Assembly: GCA_039707655.1 (NCBI GenBank)
Contig: CM077663.1
Location: 436,931,830-436,995,829, forward strand
Direction of reading: 5' to 3'
DNA length: 64,000 bases
Source of the DNA: Elymus sibiricus
Taxonomy: Eukaryota > Streptophyta > Magnoliopsida > Poales > Poaceae
The notes under the pieces were generated by a model that worked only from the letters and a program-made list of their open reading frames with translations, was not told the origin of the DNA and made no database searches. Positions 11,103 through 22,899 of this stretch are shown here, piece by piece. The stretch's first letter is position 1; each line of letters opens with the position of its first letter. The translations under genes were made by a program, and so were the position numbers.

Positions 11103-11644
11103 TGTTGGGGATATAACCCGTGGTGAGACCCGCCCAGGCGGGGCCGGGTTACACCAGGCGGCTCGTAAGCCCAAGGCTTGTAAGGTGGGCTTAAGGGTGC
11201 AGACAAGGCCGCAGGGCGGCTTACCAGATGGGCCGTTGGCAGGGGCCCAGAGACGGAAGATGGCGTGAAGACCCGGGTGGCTAAGCCGCCCGGTGGCGGC
11301 TTACCCAAGATGGTATGGCGGCTTAGAGACAGAATAGGACACGTTGTGTGAGTCGGTTTGAGACTCGTGTAACCCGGGGCCTTGACCTCTTATATAAAGG
11401 CTAGACCCCGGGGCGGCTTAGACAAGAAACCAAGTAATCGAGAACTAGGTCAAGCAATCCGCTCCCTTGTAATCGATACTCCAGTTAATACAACACAAGC
11501 AGGACGTAGGCTTTTACCTCTACTTGAGGGGCCGAACCTGGGTAAACTCGTGTCCTTCGTCCCGATCAACCCCTTTGAGTCCACTGCTATGGCGATGGCC
11601 TCGAACCTAAGTCTTCGGACATCTGCCGTGACAAAACCACGACA
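11103..11644 (+). repeat. 3' LTR of the Gypsy element (542 bp)
   Basis: It starts TGTTGGGGATATAACCCG and ends ACGACA. A TATA box (tatataaagg) lies at 11391-11400. It is followed by the target duplication ggtct. Only 33 bp of the other LTR survive, so no age can be estimated. Confidence 0.9.
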
Positions 11645-11649
11645 GGTCT

Positions 11650-13267
11650 CATGGAAGCAAACATATTGCACTTGACTGAAACGGAATTCTAGCTTTTGGA
11701 TCGAAGGACGAGAGTCACATGATCCATAGCATAAGTGGGAGAATACCGAAAGCATGCGATAGGACAAGTCCTTCTCGGCACTCTTGAGGACAATGCTCAC
11801 ATTACGTTACCAACCGTAAAGTTTTAACCAGATATTTAACAGTTATTCAATTTTAATAGGGAAGGTGGAAACGCGAGCCATTATTCTACAACTATTATGC
11901 AAATCACACTTAGACAGTGTTCAAAATTAATTGCACTGAGAATTAAACAAGATAATTCTACAGTGCGCTCCCACTCAAATCAATATCTCTCATAATTGCT
12001 TGTGAGTGATTCAAGATCCAAATTTCAATTCAACGCCAAGGATGCATCCATCTCAAGTGACGAGAATTTCATTTGGTACGCCAACTTGCCAATCACATCT
12101 CTATGTGACTCTTGTCCATCTTTCGATGCTTGTGTTCCGAGCTCATGACTCTCATGCCTGAACGTCAAGACAACCAAGTGATCACGCTACGAGGTCTCAA
12201 CTCACCCGCCTCACACATCCCTAATCGTTCGTACCCATGCATCCATGTGATACCCCGAAAAGTTAGGTGTCGTGATGGTGCCACACTTGGGAGAACACTA
12301 ACTACTTGATATTTTAAGTGAGAGATCACCCTAATAAAAAGCGACTACCGTGCAATCAAGAAGGGTGCATCATAAGGGATAAACATCTCAGGCAATTCAT
12401 AATAGCATGATATGGTATAGCCCTTTCTGACGGAGAAGTCTTTCATTTCTTCGTCTTCGGCATTCGCGTCGGTGTTCACCTTCACGAAGATTGCCACCAC
12501 CTTGTCGATGCACCAGATAATATTGCTATCTCTATAGCTAATAAAATAATGCATTACAACAAGGTTGACTCGCAGGTCATTAAAGTGACAATCATATGGC
12601 TCCAGCCATCATGCCGAATCATGACACGCAGGTCATGTTAATCAATTTACATTATATAGTCATCTCATACATAATCAAATTATTATGAGCACTGCTATAC
12701 CACATCATATGCACATGCAAACCCTCCTGCAAAACCAAGTTAGACGTCTCTAATCGGTTCATGCAAAAACTTGTTTTTCGTGGCTTCTAAGGTTTCGAAA
12801 CAAACCGAACCTACCAACGTCCATCATCAAGTATGATAATTCAAGTCGCTAGATTAACATTGCAGGGTGTATGAAACACGAGATAATAAAATCTCGAGCC
12901 CCATACTAAACTTCGTCATACGCATGACCCCCGTGCAGATCATATCTGCATTGCCCTTTTATCTGCAAATTTCATCTTTCTTTTTAACTACGGTGGAATT
13001 CAATGAACTGTTAGCACTTCGTTGATCAATCAGGATCGCGGATTGCCAGAACATTGAAACTCCACCATACCATTATCAAGATCAGAAATATGCAAATTCC
13101 AGGGAAGCAACAAGAACATCGGGTAACAGATTTCATCTGCTACCCGCACAAATAATTTTCAGCAATAGATCTCATCTACTACCTAATTATATTATGCAAC
13201 ACCCATACATCTCTATGTATTCAAGATCGCAACCTGCATCTACGCATAGCACGGCTCATGATGCCAC
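11650..13267 (-). pseudogene. Copia 5' untranslated region and start of degraded gag
   Basis: This is the continuation of the Copia element beyond the Gypsy insertion. On the minus strand it starts with a degraded primer-binding site (tggcatcatgagcc, 13266-13253; the intact form would be tggtatcagagcc). Sequence bridging the insertion joins gag-like text on both sides: CFHETCR on this side and RPKLRK-like reading near 4560. No intact gag ORF remains; the longest minus-strand reading, near 12345-12554, is not recognisable. Confidence 0.6.
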
Positions 13268-15434
13268 TGTAGGGTAACGCAGCAGAAAATAAAAAATTTC
13301 CGACCTACGCACCAGCCCAGGACCACTATGGAGACTGCATACAAGGTTTGATCTTTTTCGTTACCGACTCGTAGCGCAGCGGAAGTAGAGTCGATGACGA
13401 TCGGCGGTGCAGATCCCCGCAGCTAGGATTTACAACCTCCCAACCGCGAGAATGTATACCCTCATCCACCCCTCGGACAGCCCTCCGGGAGGCGGTCGGA
13501 CAGTCCCCCGGACGGTGTCACGGACAGCCCTCTGGGAGGACCTTCGAAACTCGAACGGTCACTCGGACAGCCCTTCGGGAGGACTCACAGAACTCGGACC
13601 GTCACTTGGACAGACCTTCGGGAGGCACTCTCAAAACAGCCCCTCGGGCACAAAGATCGAAACTACGACCTCTCTACGGGGTTGCACACATACGGTGTCA
13701 ACTATCCGGCAGGGCTTCGCCGTCCAGAACTAGTTCCTGCCGAAACCCAGACAGCCTTTCGGCTTTACAAAAAACTCTTTTCGTGGGAGGGAGAGAGAGA
13801 GCTAGCAAAGCATAGCATGTGTATGAGAACCAAGGATGAAGTTTGGGCAGCCCCCTCACCTCCTATTTATAGGAAAACCAAGGGGTAGTGTGGGCATTCA
13901 AAATACCAAAGTACCCCCACTTTATGTCTCACATAAAGGGCATAAAGGGAAGAAAAGAAAGACATGTGGAGCTCCATGAAGGAGCTCCACCTTGGCCGGC
14001 CACATGCATGGCCCCACCCCCCCCCCAAAGGGGGTTCCTTAGTCTCTAAGTCTTTCTAGAAGCCTTTTGGGAAAATCCCAAAAGGTGCTTTCCATAAAAA
14101 AAACCAAAAAGCACTTTCACTATTCATGACGACATTTTTCAGCGTCCGTTCGAACTGAAAATATTTATGTGGGCTTAGCACATGTCCAGTACCCACTAAA
14201 ATAATTTTCAACGCGATCCGAAACAATTCCGGTTTAGTAATTTTCATCTGCGAAAAGCATCTGAAGTGGTTCTGGCAGCTCCGGAACATTTCCGGTTTTC
14301 ATCCCCGAAAATTCTAGAAAGTTTCCAGAATGATTCTGGCACCCTCCAAGAATTATCAGGCATGTGCCGAAACCAATTTGACTTTATGGTATCCTCTGAA
14401 ACAACTTTTCAGTTTCACCGAAACTTATCCGGTGACCTCTTTCTTCGGAACTTTTCCGCTGTCTCCGAAATTTTTTTTCGGAAACTTTCTCTCAGACTCC
14501 CTGTCTAGTATTCAGCAGATAGATGACCCTTAAGCGTGTGACCCTATAGGTTCGGTGAAGTATAGACATGACACGGAACCCCTTCCGATCAATGATCAAC
14601 ATCGGAGCCGTGGACACCCATATTGACCCCTATACCCACACGAATGAATATTCGAGTGAACCTCCAGTTGCAGTGTGCTATTCCTTTTACTTCACGATAT
14701 GTTACAAATACCCGAGGTGAGACATGTTGGCATCCCTGTGGATCAACACCTTGTCCACTATGCCAGTTACCTCGTTACCGGTATTGTTCTCTTTTCTCGT
14801 CAACGTGTTCCGGCATCCCTGTGATCAAATCACCCTATGTCTGGCCAGACGATGATGGATACCGTAACACCGAGAGGGCCCAGAGATATCTCTCCATCAT
14901 CAAAGGAGCAAATCCCAATCTTGAGCTATCAAGTTACTTGACATACTTTCCCATGAACCCGTAAGCCGCCGTAATAGCCATCCAGTTACGGATGACGTTT
15001 AACAAACCCCAAAGTTCATGAATCAAGCATGAAGGAACTCGATACTCTCATGGTCTGAGGAATCATGCAAACGTTAACCATCTCTGTGTTATAAACCATT
15101 AACTTGTGACGAATGAATCTCATAGCATAACATCAATTCGGGTCGATTCAACACAAATGTTTTGCTAACATTGTGCCCTCAAAGTTGCTGGCATAGATAT
15201 GCCCATGATTGGGAAAACATAATCATCATGCAACACTTGAGCTAGTCTTAGAGGCACGACTAGGAATACATTTTACCGTTTATTATTCCACACGTGCACA
15301 TGGGTTTTCCCCAGAGCCTTTATGGATATACGGGCTCGGGAACCACATCAGTTATAGCATGGAACATAAACATAATTATGAACAGGGAGATAATCAATAA
15401 CATTTATTATTGCCTCTAGGTCATATCTCCTACA
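13268..15434 (-). repeat. 5' LTR of the Copia element (2167 bp)
   Basis: On the minus strand it starts TGTAGGAGATATGACC at 15434 and ends CTGCGTTACCCTACA at 13268, next to the primer-binding site. A TATA box (tataaata on the minus strand) lies at 13864-13871. Repeated gctctttcgggagg-like words at 13480-13660 recur in the solo LTR at 33720-33840. The small ORFs within it, repeated at 77-418, are LTR sequence and not genes. Confidence 0.9.
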
Positions 15435-15756
15435 TGTATCTCATAGCATAACATCAATTCGGGTCGATTCAACACAAGTGTTCTACTAACATCGTGCCCT
15501 CAAAATTGCTGGCAAAGCCATGCCCATGATCAGGAAAACAGGATCATCATGCAATACTTGAGCCAGTCTTAGAGACAAGACTAGGAATACAATTTACTGT
15601 TTAGTATACCACACGTGCACATGAGTTTCCCTCCGAGCCTCGTGGATATTGCAGACTCGAGAATCATTGCAGTTATAGCATGAAAGCTAAACATTCATTA
15701 CAAACTCGGAGATACAAAATAACTGATGTTACTGCCTCTAGGGCATATCTCCTACA
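15435..15756 (-). repeat. Fragment of an older, related Copia LTR
   Basis: It resembles about 15112-15434 but is clearly diverged, and it ends in its own gggcatatctcctaca at 15756. The younger Copia element inserted into it. The rest of this older LTR must lie left of the window. Its outer end abuts CACTA subterminal repeats. Confidence 0.8.
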
Positions 15757-16144
15757 CTCTTTGCCGAGTGCATTCTGTCGGGCACTCGGCAATAGTATCT
15801 TTGCCGAGTTCCAACCAAAAAAGAACTCGGCAAAAAGGCAAAACTCGGCAAACAGGTACTTTGCCGAGTGTCGGGGACAAAACGCTCGGTAAAACAATAA
15901 AACTCGGCAAACAAGGCTTTGCCAACTGCTACACTCGGCAAAAGCGGGTCTTTGCCGAGTGTCACACTCGGCAAAAGGGGGGTCTTCGCTATGCTGCATA
16001 GTTTTGGCTGTAGAGGTTGCATACGACCTTGGATGAAGATGGTCCAAAAATCAAAGTTGTTCATTTTGATGAGACGGATAATGTTTATGTTGAGAACTTT
16101 TTCATTTGAGGCCATATTAATTACACTTTTTGCCATGTAAAAAT

Positions 16145-17660
16145 TTGGTCCGTGATGACCATACTCATTGCATAGTTTATAATAATGTGGTTAACTTAGG
16201 CATATAGGTGAATCTTGCCATTACAAATAATGTTGCCAAATAGAGTTTTCTACTTTTTTGTACAAAAAAACCATTTCCTGTTTTCTAAGTATCAAAAATG
16301 GGTATTTTTTGTGAAGCAAGTACAAAAACCAGGGTGCAAAATGGCACCACTCCAATTTTCACATAAAGTAGACCATATTTGATCGACAATTCCCAAGTTT
16401 TATAGATTTTCTAGATCTCGAGCTACTTTCGGACATTTAAAAGACTTTATATTGATTCCCCGAAAGTAATTCAAATTTGAACTGCAAGTGTGTGATAGCT
16501 CTGTCCTAAAAATTAGCAAAAAACATTTTTAGGTACACAAGTAGTCATTATAGGGAAGAACCACTTGTAGTTTTGAAAGATTCAACCCCTTGCTATGAAT
16601 AGTCATGTCGGCCATTTTGATCCTGTTTTGGAAAAAATGAAAGAAAAAGAATAAAAGTTCAAAAAATGCAATCCTTTCGCATGGACTCCTTTTATGTGTA
16701 CTAGTTGCAAGGAAAAATACCATACTTGCAATATGATAATTTTGAAAAAAAAACTTTCACAAAACAGGCTATTATGTATGAACATTCATGGCTTTCAAGT
16801 CAAATGACCAAGTTGATGGCCATATTCATTGCATAGTTTCTTATAATTTACCCAAATTAGACATATAGGTGCATCTTGCCATTACAAACAATGTTGCCAA
16901 ATAGAGTTTTCAATTATTTTATACAAAACAATCGTTTTCTATTTTCTAAGTGTCAAAAATGGGTTTTTTTGGGAAGCAAGTACAAAACCAGTATGCAAAA
17001 TGGCACCACTCCAATTTCCACATAAAGTAGACCATATTTGATGGTAAATTCCCAAGTTTTATATATTTTCTAGATCTCTAGCTACTTTCGCACATTTAAA
17101 TGACTTTATGCTGATTTCTCGAAAGTAATTCAAATTTGAACTGCAAGTGTGTGATAGCCCTGTCCTAAAAATTAGCAAAAAACATTTTTAGGTACATAAG
17201 TAGTCATTATATGGAAGAACCACTTATAGTTTTGAAAAATTCAACTCCTTGGTATGAATAGTCATGTCGGCTATTTTGACCCTGTTTTGGAAAAAATGAA
17301 AGAAAAGTAATAAAAGTTCAAAAAATGCAATCATTTCGCATGGACTCCTTCTATGTGTATTATTTGCGAGGAAAAATACCAAACTTGCAATATGACAATT
17401 TAAAAAAAAAACCTTCACAAAATGGGCTATCAAGTTTGAAGAATAATGACTTTCAACACAAATGACTAAGGCGATGGACATATTCATTGGATAGTTTATA
17501 TGAATGTGCCAAAATTTGGCACATAGGTGCATCTCGACATTACAAATAATGTTGCCAAATAGAGTATCCAACTTTTTTATACAAAAAAACCATTTCCTAT
17601 TTTGTAAGTGTCAAAAATGGTTTTTTTTGTGAAGCAAGTACAAAAACCAGGGTGCAAAAT
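16145..17660. repeat. Tandem repeat of about 660 bp, two copies plus a partial third
   Basis: The phrase cataggtgcatcttgccatt (first copy: gaatcttgcc) occurs near 16201, 16861 and 17521. The phrase aacatttttaggtac and the block aatagtcatgtcggc recur with the same spacing. The copies differ by scattered substitutions. No coding potential is seen. Confidence 0.85.
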
Positions 17661-17821
17661 GGCGTGCAGCCTCCGCCCTTCCCTTACCTCTCCACCCACA
17701 CGCGCCATCGGTAAAACCATGAACCGAAGAAACACAAAATCCCCGTCCCTGATTGGCTGAGGAGTGGGTGGTTTGGATCGATGACGTGGCGTCCCTTCAC
17801 ATCACATGCTATCTCTCCTTA

Positions 17822-18659
17822 GAGCATCTCTAACAGATGATGCAAAATAGGGCACCCAAAACAGGTGATGTAAAAATTATACATCACCAAAATGGGTGTT
17901 TTACATCACTTGTTCAGTTTCTGCTTTTCCAGATGATGTATAATAGATCACTTCGCCAGCGAGCTCCGGCGTGTCGAAGGTGTTGGAGATGATCCTGAGG
18001 AGAGCGGCGGCGCCGCCCAGTAGAGCACGGCGCGTGCAAACGTGCCCGCCGGAGGCCAGGTTGACGTGCCCGCCGGAGGCGTAGCTCGCAAGCGCCATGG
18101 CCGCGTCCAGAGCGAGCGCGGCGGCGAGCTCCGGCGTGCCGAAGGTGCCGAGCCACTAGCGCCCGCGGTCGGCGGTGAGCTCCGCGGCGTAGCGGCCGGA
18201 GTCCCGCAGTCGGACGCCGAGGTAGCCGGCGGAGGAGTGTGGGCAGCGGTGCGGCGGCATCCTCGCAGCGGCGACGGCGGGGATGCGGGATTCGGCCTCG
18301 ATTCGGCGGGGGAACGGCGGGGTGGGGCTCGGCGGAGGCGGATCCGGCGGTTTTGGGGCGGGGCGGCGGCGGGGACGGCGGGAATCAGCGGCGGCACGGC
18401 GGGCGGCTGCAGGGGGGAACGCGGGAAACGGCTTCAGCGTGGCAGTTGGTGCCTCGCGCGCGGCAGGGGAAAATATACATCACCTGCCCAGGTGATGTAT
18501 ATTTGCATCACTTGGGCTGAAATATACATCGCGATGTGAAAAATTTAGATCACCAAATAGGTATACATCACCTGTTGGAGAGGCATCTTTGACCCCAGTG
18601 ATGTAAAAGTTAGTTTTTACATCACCAAGCCTATTATACATCATCTGTTAGAGATGCTT
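17822..18659. mobile_element. PIF/Harbinger-like non-autonomous element with captured gene fragment
   Basis: Terminal inverted repeats of about 30 bp (gagcatctctaacagatg on the left; aagcatctctaacagatg on the minus strand at the right end) are flanked by a TTA target duplication (17819-17821 and 18660-18662), as in PIF/Harbinger elements. Subterminal regions repeat tatacatcacc motifs. The GC-rich centre carries an AP2/ERF-like fragment on the minus strand. There is no transposase. It lies within the CACTA element. Confidence 0.75.
17948..18260 (-). pseudogene. Captured AP2/ERF-domain fragment
   Basis: On the minus strand an ATG at 18260 opens a frame with GYLGVRLRDSGRYAAEL, then TADRGR, a stop codon, and WLGTFGTPELAAALALDAA. 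This follows the AP2/ERF DNA-binding domain layout (YRGVR, WAAEI, WLGTF, AARAYD), with the expected spacing. The stop codon lies in the middle of the domain. After the domain, short segments (ASGGHV, TFGTPELA / TFDTPELA) are repeated, suggesting internal duplication during or after capture. Most likely it is a non-functional piece of a plant ERF-type transcription factor. Identification is from motif layout alone. Confidence 0.6.
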
Positions 18660-18662
18660 TTA

Positions 18663-19160
18663 TCTCTTCACGGACGCGCCTCTCCTGTCTTCACTCTTCA
18701 CGCACGCACATCTCTCTCCTAGTCTCTTCTTCGCGGCGGCGCAGATGAGGGGAAGGGCTACGAGCTCAAGAACCAGGAGGATGGCCGGCTGGACAGCGAC
18801 CCTGGGCTCTGGCGTGCGCCGCCGGTGGTGCCGCTCCGCCCTGCTCGCTCGCGGTGGCCATGGGATGCCTGGCGAACCTGAACGGGCCATGCCCGACGGC
18901 GGCCATGGAGCCCGTCGACGGCGGCAGCGGGGCATCCACCTCAACAGCGGAGCGGCACCGCGTGGCGTACGCGGCCCCTGCCTCGCCGGCCTCCTCCCGT
19001 CTCACCTGGCGCGTGAGGTGCGACACGACGGCATGAGATCCCAACCTCGGCAGCGCAGCGGCATCGCGCGGCGTACGCGGCCCTGCCTCGTCGGCCTTTT
19101 CCTGTCTCGCGGCGGCTCGAGGTCCCAGCCATGCGATGGCGACGGCTGCAACCGGCGCCC
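18663..19160. other. GC-rich stretch inside the CACTA element, unrecognised
   Basis: High GC and open frames on both strands, without a recognisable domain. It may be another captured host fragment, since its composition is unlike the flanking AT-rich repeats. The open frames are expected from GC content alone, so no gene is called. Confidence 0.35.
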
Positions 19161-19459
19161 TCGTGGGTACCTTTTTTTTTTAATTTTGCTCGCAAGGCTT
19201 TGCCGAGTACCTGTTTTGCACACTCGGCATATCCATGTACACGTGGCACCTGCCGTTTCCGTCGGGTGACCGTCAAACACTTTATTTTGCCGAGTACACC
19301 TCGTTGACACTCGGCAGAGTCTTCGCCGAGTAGCCGACGGAAGGAACTCGGCAACCTCGGCTTTGCCGGAAGGGTGTACGCCGAGTGTCCTTTGCCGAGT
19401 TTAAAATGGCCTTTGCCAAGTATTTTGGGCACTCGGCGAAAAGGAGACTTCCAGCAGTG

Positions 19460-22221
19460 TCGTCTGCACCAGGAACTCCTGAATTAGGCAAGGAAAAACG
19501 ATGTCGACTTTGGAATTAGATGAGAGGAAGCTAACATTAGGTATATGCTTCTTGCTGACGAGTCTGTTTTTGACAGCAGGTTATTAGTCAATACAAATTA
19601 TAGGTGCAACCAAGTCTCGCTAAAATGACAGGCCCATCTTTTTTCTTATGAAAATTAAACAGCCACTCATCATGGTCATGTTGCAGTCAGCCGGGGTACA
19701 TAGTCTGTGCGGCCTGTCAACACGGTAACAGTCTTGTCTTGGGGCTTACTTAGCGTTCAGAGGTGTTAGTTGTTCGTGTCTGCTTTGCTGCAGGATCAAT
19801 CCATCCACGTTTTCTTCACCGGTCGTAATTTCTTTTTATAAAGGGAACATATATTAATGTTAAGAGGATACTATCAAATAACTTCGGACTCTGCAACGAC
19901 ACAATATCAAGAGCTAGTTCAGACATCGAGATTGTACACTATCAACTTATTAAAAAATAACAATATTTTTTTTTTCGAAATGGCAGTTATCCTGCATTCA
20001 TTAAGAAGAAAAGAGTTGCTCAGTTAATTAGGGAAAACCGAGCGAAAACCAGATTGCCCAGCTAATTATGGAAACCTGGGCGAAAACCGTTACAACCGTT
20101 GAGCGGCACACATAAAAAAGCCCACGCACACCACTCCAAAGAGGGTCTCGGCGAGACAGCACGCAGGCGTCATCGTCATCACTCCTCCCCTAGAGGCGTC
20201 ATCGCCATCCCTACACTCTGAGCAAACGACTCCGATTCCGCCGTAGGCGATCGTCGACTCAACCCACACTGTAGCGGACACGTGAAGCTGCATGAAGATC
20301 AATGCCAAAATCTCAATCACCTGCGGCCAGACGACGCAACACCGACTCTGACGAAGAACTCTGTAGGACAAAACCAGGCACGGCTGGCGCCATGGGAGAT
20401 CGCCGAACGGGCTACCTGCAGCCAGTCATCGTATACCACAAGGCCCCGCCGCCGCAGCTTCGACTCCATAGCAACAAACAAACCGAGGCAAGACCGTGGA
20501 CACGCCGAAGAAGAGCCGACTACCGCAACCATTGCCGCGTCGCCGACATCGCTCCTACCATCATCGTTGCCACAGAAGCCTGGACGCCACACCCACCGCC
20601 AACCACCATCCACCGGTCCCACTCGCCGACGCCAAGCTCCCAAGACGAAGCCCCCAAGAGGGAATACGACACCGAGGCACCGCCATCGTCCGATTATAAC
20701 AATATGATTATATTATAATTGACTTCACATATACAAATTGATCATGTCACACGAGTGACACATGTGTGCTAGGGATCTAATATGTTTTAGATGAACACCA
20801 GAAATAACAAAGATTACATCCAGGTCCGTCTACCACCTAGCGACGACTACAAGCACTGGAGCGAGCCGAAGGCGCGCCGCCGTCACCACCCCTCCTTCAC
20901 CGGAGCCGGGCAAAACTTATTGTAGTAGACAGTCGAAAAGTCATCGTGCTAAGGCCCCACGGGACCAGCGCACCAAAACAGCAACCTTCGCCGATGAGGA
21001 GAAGCGTAGATCGGAAGAATCCAACCTGTAGACACATGAACGTAGACGAACGAAGACCGGATCCATAGAGATCCACCGAAGACCAACACCAACCGAATCT
21101 CACGAGATCCGCAGGAGACACACCTCCACACGCCCTCCGATGATGCTAGACGCACCGCCGTGACAGGGACTAGGCGGGAAGGACCTTATTCCATCTTCAG
21201 GGAGTCCCCGCCGCCTCGCCTTCCTGAGCAGGACACAAACCCTAATCAACCCTAAAAAATATATCTAAAAAACGGAGTAGGAGCCCTCCCGCCGGCAAGG
21301 GCCGAGGTCCATTGCGCCTCCATGGCCCTAAGGGCGGACCGGCGGCGGCGTCGACGGGAGGCGAAGAAACCCTAATCCTCTAGGCAGTCGTGGGAGGAGG
21401 CCAAAGGGTTACACGAGATCGGTTGTGACATTGCTCGAGGGTTACACAGATTTTTTTCGTAAATAAACAGGTGGAACATTTGTAACACTTAGAAGTGAGG
21501 TCAATAAATATGCCACTACCCTCAAGCCTCATTGTGTGCATTGTGAGCAGTACCCAAGAAAAAAAAAAGAGAATAGATGATATGTTGTACAACCCACATT
21601 TTCCAACACAATCAAATAAGCTAATTAAATTGGAATCCACATCTTTTTCCCACACGAGATCAGTGATATCGCGGAGCATTCCACATTGTATCATTATCTG
21701 TATATGAGATTTACGGGAGAAGCAATCGAGTTCGAGCACGCGCAATACATGTATTTTGTAACAACAAATTGAACTTTATAAACCGCATTTCAAATATGAA
21801 AGTATTTTGCATTTTTAGAGGGGAATTTTTTAAGAAGAAATTAAATCGTAGCCGCATTTCAAATGTACAAGCATTTTGCATTTTCAGTGGGAATTTTTTA
21901 AGAAGAAATTAAACTACATAACTGCATTTCAAATGTACTCCAACTAACAGGATCTGAATCCACGGTTTTAGACTGAAAAAAAAAACAGTTTTCACTCGTG
22001 TCTAAATTTCCAGAGGAGTGGACCGGCCTAATGCCATGGCGGCCCAGCTCGCTCGGTCGCCGAGCCTCTCTGCGGAAAGGTGCGTGCTCTGCTCTTTGGT
22101 GCGTATTCTAAAAAAAAAAAGCTCTTTGGTGCGTGGGCAACGGGCTGCGCTCCAAGTGCTCGACGAAATGCCCTTGAGAGTGAGAGAAATATCTCAATAA
22201 CATTCAGTCCTTGGTGCTGTT
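19460..22221. other. Decayed repeats, no gene recognised
   Basis: The stretch about 20055-20720 and the stretch about 20800-21390 look like antisense copies of dispersed Triticeae retroelement sequence (GC-rich, ending in ccctaatcaaccctaaa). Open frames there are compositional. Flanking pieces (19764-19950, 20727-20790, 21520-21640) resemble 46253-46750, suggesting an old shared segment interrupted by the GC-rich insert. About 21770-21940 has two similar units around gcatttcaaatgta. Confidence 0.4.
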
Positions 22222-22435
22222 CAGTGACGGAGCCAGGGGGGGGGGGGGGGGGGGGGCGAGGGGGGGCCATGCCCCCCCCCCCCCCCCCCCCCAAGGTTCA
22301 AATTTTAGCATATATACCCTTGAGATTTTCAGAAAATTTTGCATATATACCCTTCAAATATATGTTTGCCCCCCCCCTAAAGCTTGGTAAATTATGTTTG
22401 GCCCCCCCTTTTCTTGGATCCTGGCTCCGTCCCTA
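22222..22435. mobile_element. hAT-type MITE
   Basis: The left end is cagtgacggagccagg; the right end on the minus strand is tagggacggagccagg. An 8-bp target duplication gtgctgtt flanks it (22214-22221 and 22436-22443). The interior contains long G and C runs (about 22238-22292) that are risky for assembly. Confidence 0.85.
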
Positions 22436-22722
22436 GTGCTGTTGTGTGCTTTTGGCAGCCTTGCTGAGTTATGTGCTAGAAAACTAGGAAAAAAAGTTCG
22501 AATGGAAAAGCAAGCTCCCGGTCAGAAAAAGAAGAGAAAAACAAGCGCTAATGTTGGCACTCTAGTTTTGTTAATTAGTTAGAATTTTTGCTACTAGGGA
22601 TGCCTTGACTGATGCTAGCTATGGCCTTACGAGAGGCAACTATATTGTGTCAATGATCCCTACCCCTCTTTACTGGTACATGCTGACTTGCAGATATGAT
22701 CCTGTTTTCTAGGGGCAGCCAT

Positions 22723-22899
22723 CATCGGCGGAGCTACATGTATTGTTGCAGGGGCCATGGCCCCCCCAACCTTGAAAAAGTGTCTGAAGAAATATATTTT
22801 TGGAAGTGCTTAATTAGAAAAAGTATAGTCTTTGGCCCCCTCAAGATAGTTGTATTTGACTTTAGCCCCTCCAGCATTTCTTCTCTAGCTCCGCCACTG
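22723..22899. mobile_element. hAT-type MITE
   Basis: The left end is catcggcggagcta; the right end on the minus strand is cagtggcggagcta. It is flanked by an 8-bp duplication gcagccat (22715-22722 and 22900-22907). Confidence 0.85.

Larger units (their letters stand above)
4577..11644 (+). mobile_element. Gypsy LTR retrotransposon (Tat-lineage-like), 5' half deleted, nested in the Copia element
   Basis: The ends are TGTTGGGGAT at 4577 and ...ACGACA at 11644, flanked by a perfect 5-bp target duplication ggtct (4572-4576 and 11645-11649). The 3' LTR is complete (11103-11644). Only the first 33 bp of the 5' LTR remain (4577-4609), then sequence jumps into the integrase C-terminus, so gag, protease, RT and most of integrase are gone. 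Between integrase and the 3' LTR lies about 6 kb with a multi-exon gene on the minus strand, an arrangement known from Tat-lineage Gypsy elements (Grande, Retand type). The base composition is GC-richer than the surrounding Copia element. The lineage is inferred from the antisense gene and the integrase C-terminus. Confidence 0.9.
1..15434 (-). mobile_element. Copia LTR retrotransposon (Angela/BARE-like), partial, with nested Gypsy
   Basis: A minus-oriented Copia element whose left end lies outside the window. The 3' LTR fragment (1-888) and the matching part of the 5' LTR (14547-15434) align without gaps and show about ten mismatches by eye (about 1.1%). Next to the 3' LTR, 889-903 reads on the minus strand as a polypurine tract (gtgcaagtgggagtc) of the kind seen in Angela/BARE elements. 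A degraded tRNA-Met-type primer site lies at 13253-13266, beside the 5' LTR. The internal region is interrupted at 4572-11649 by a Gypsy insertion with a ggtct target duplication. Without it the element would be about 9.6 kb. Coding capacity is degenerate, so it is non-autonomous. The insertion age from LTR divergence, using a commonly assumed grass LTR rate, would be about 0.4 million years; this is inference. Confidence 0.85.
15757..19459. mobile_element. CACTA DNA transposon, left terminus missing, non-autonomous
   Basis: Both ends carry dense TTTGCCGAGTG / CACTCGGCAAA subterminal repeats (15757-15990 and 19190-19440). The right terminus reads on the minus strand CACTGCTGGAAGTCTCC, ending at 19459, which fits a CACTA-type inverted repeat. 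The left terminus is cut where an older Copia LTR inserted (15756). No transposase (TNP2-like) reading is present. The interior holds tandem repeats, a PIF-like insertion and a GC-rich stretch, so it is a non-autonomous derivative. The target duplication cannot be checked because the left end is outside the window. Confidence 0.75.

Noticed and set aside
20282..20718. Overlapping long ORFs on both strands
   Set aside because: GC-rich dispersed-repeat sequence; the translations are low-complexity and have no domain.
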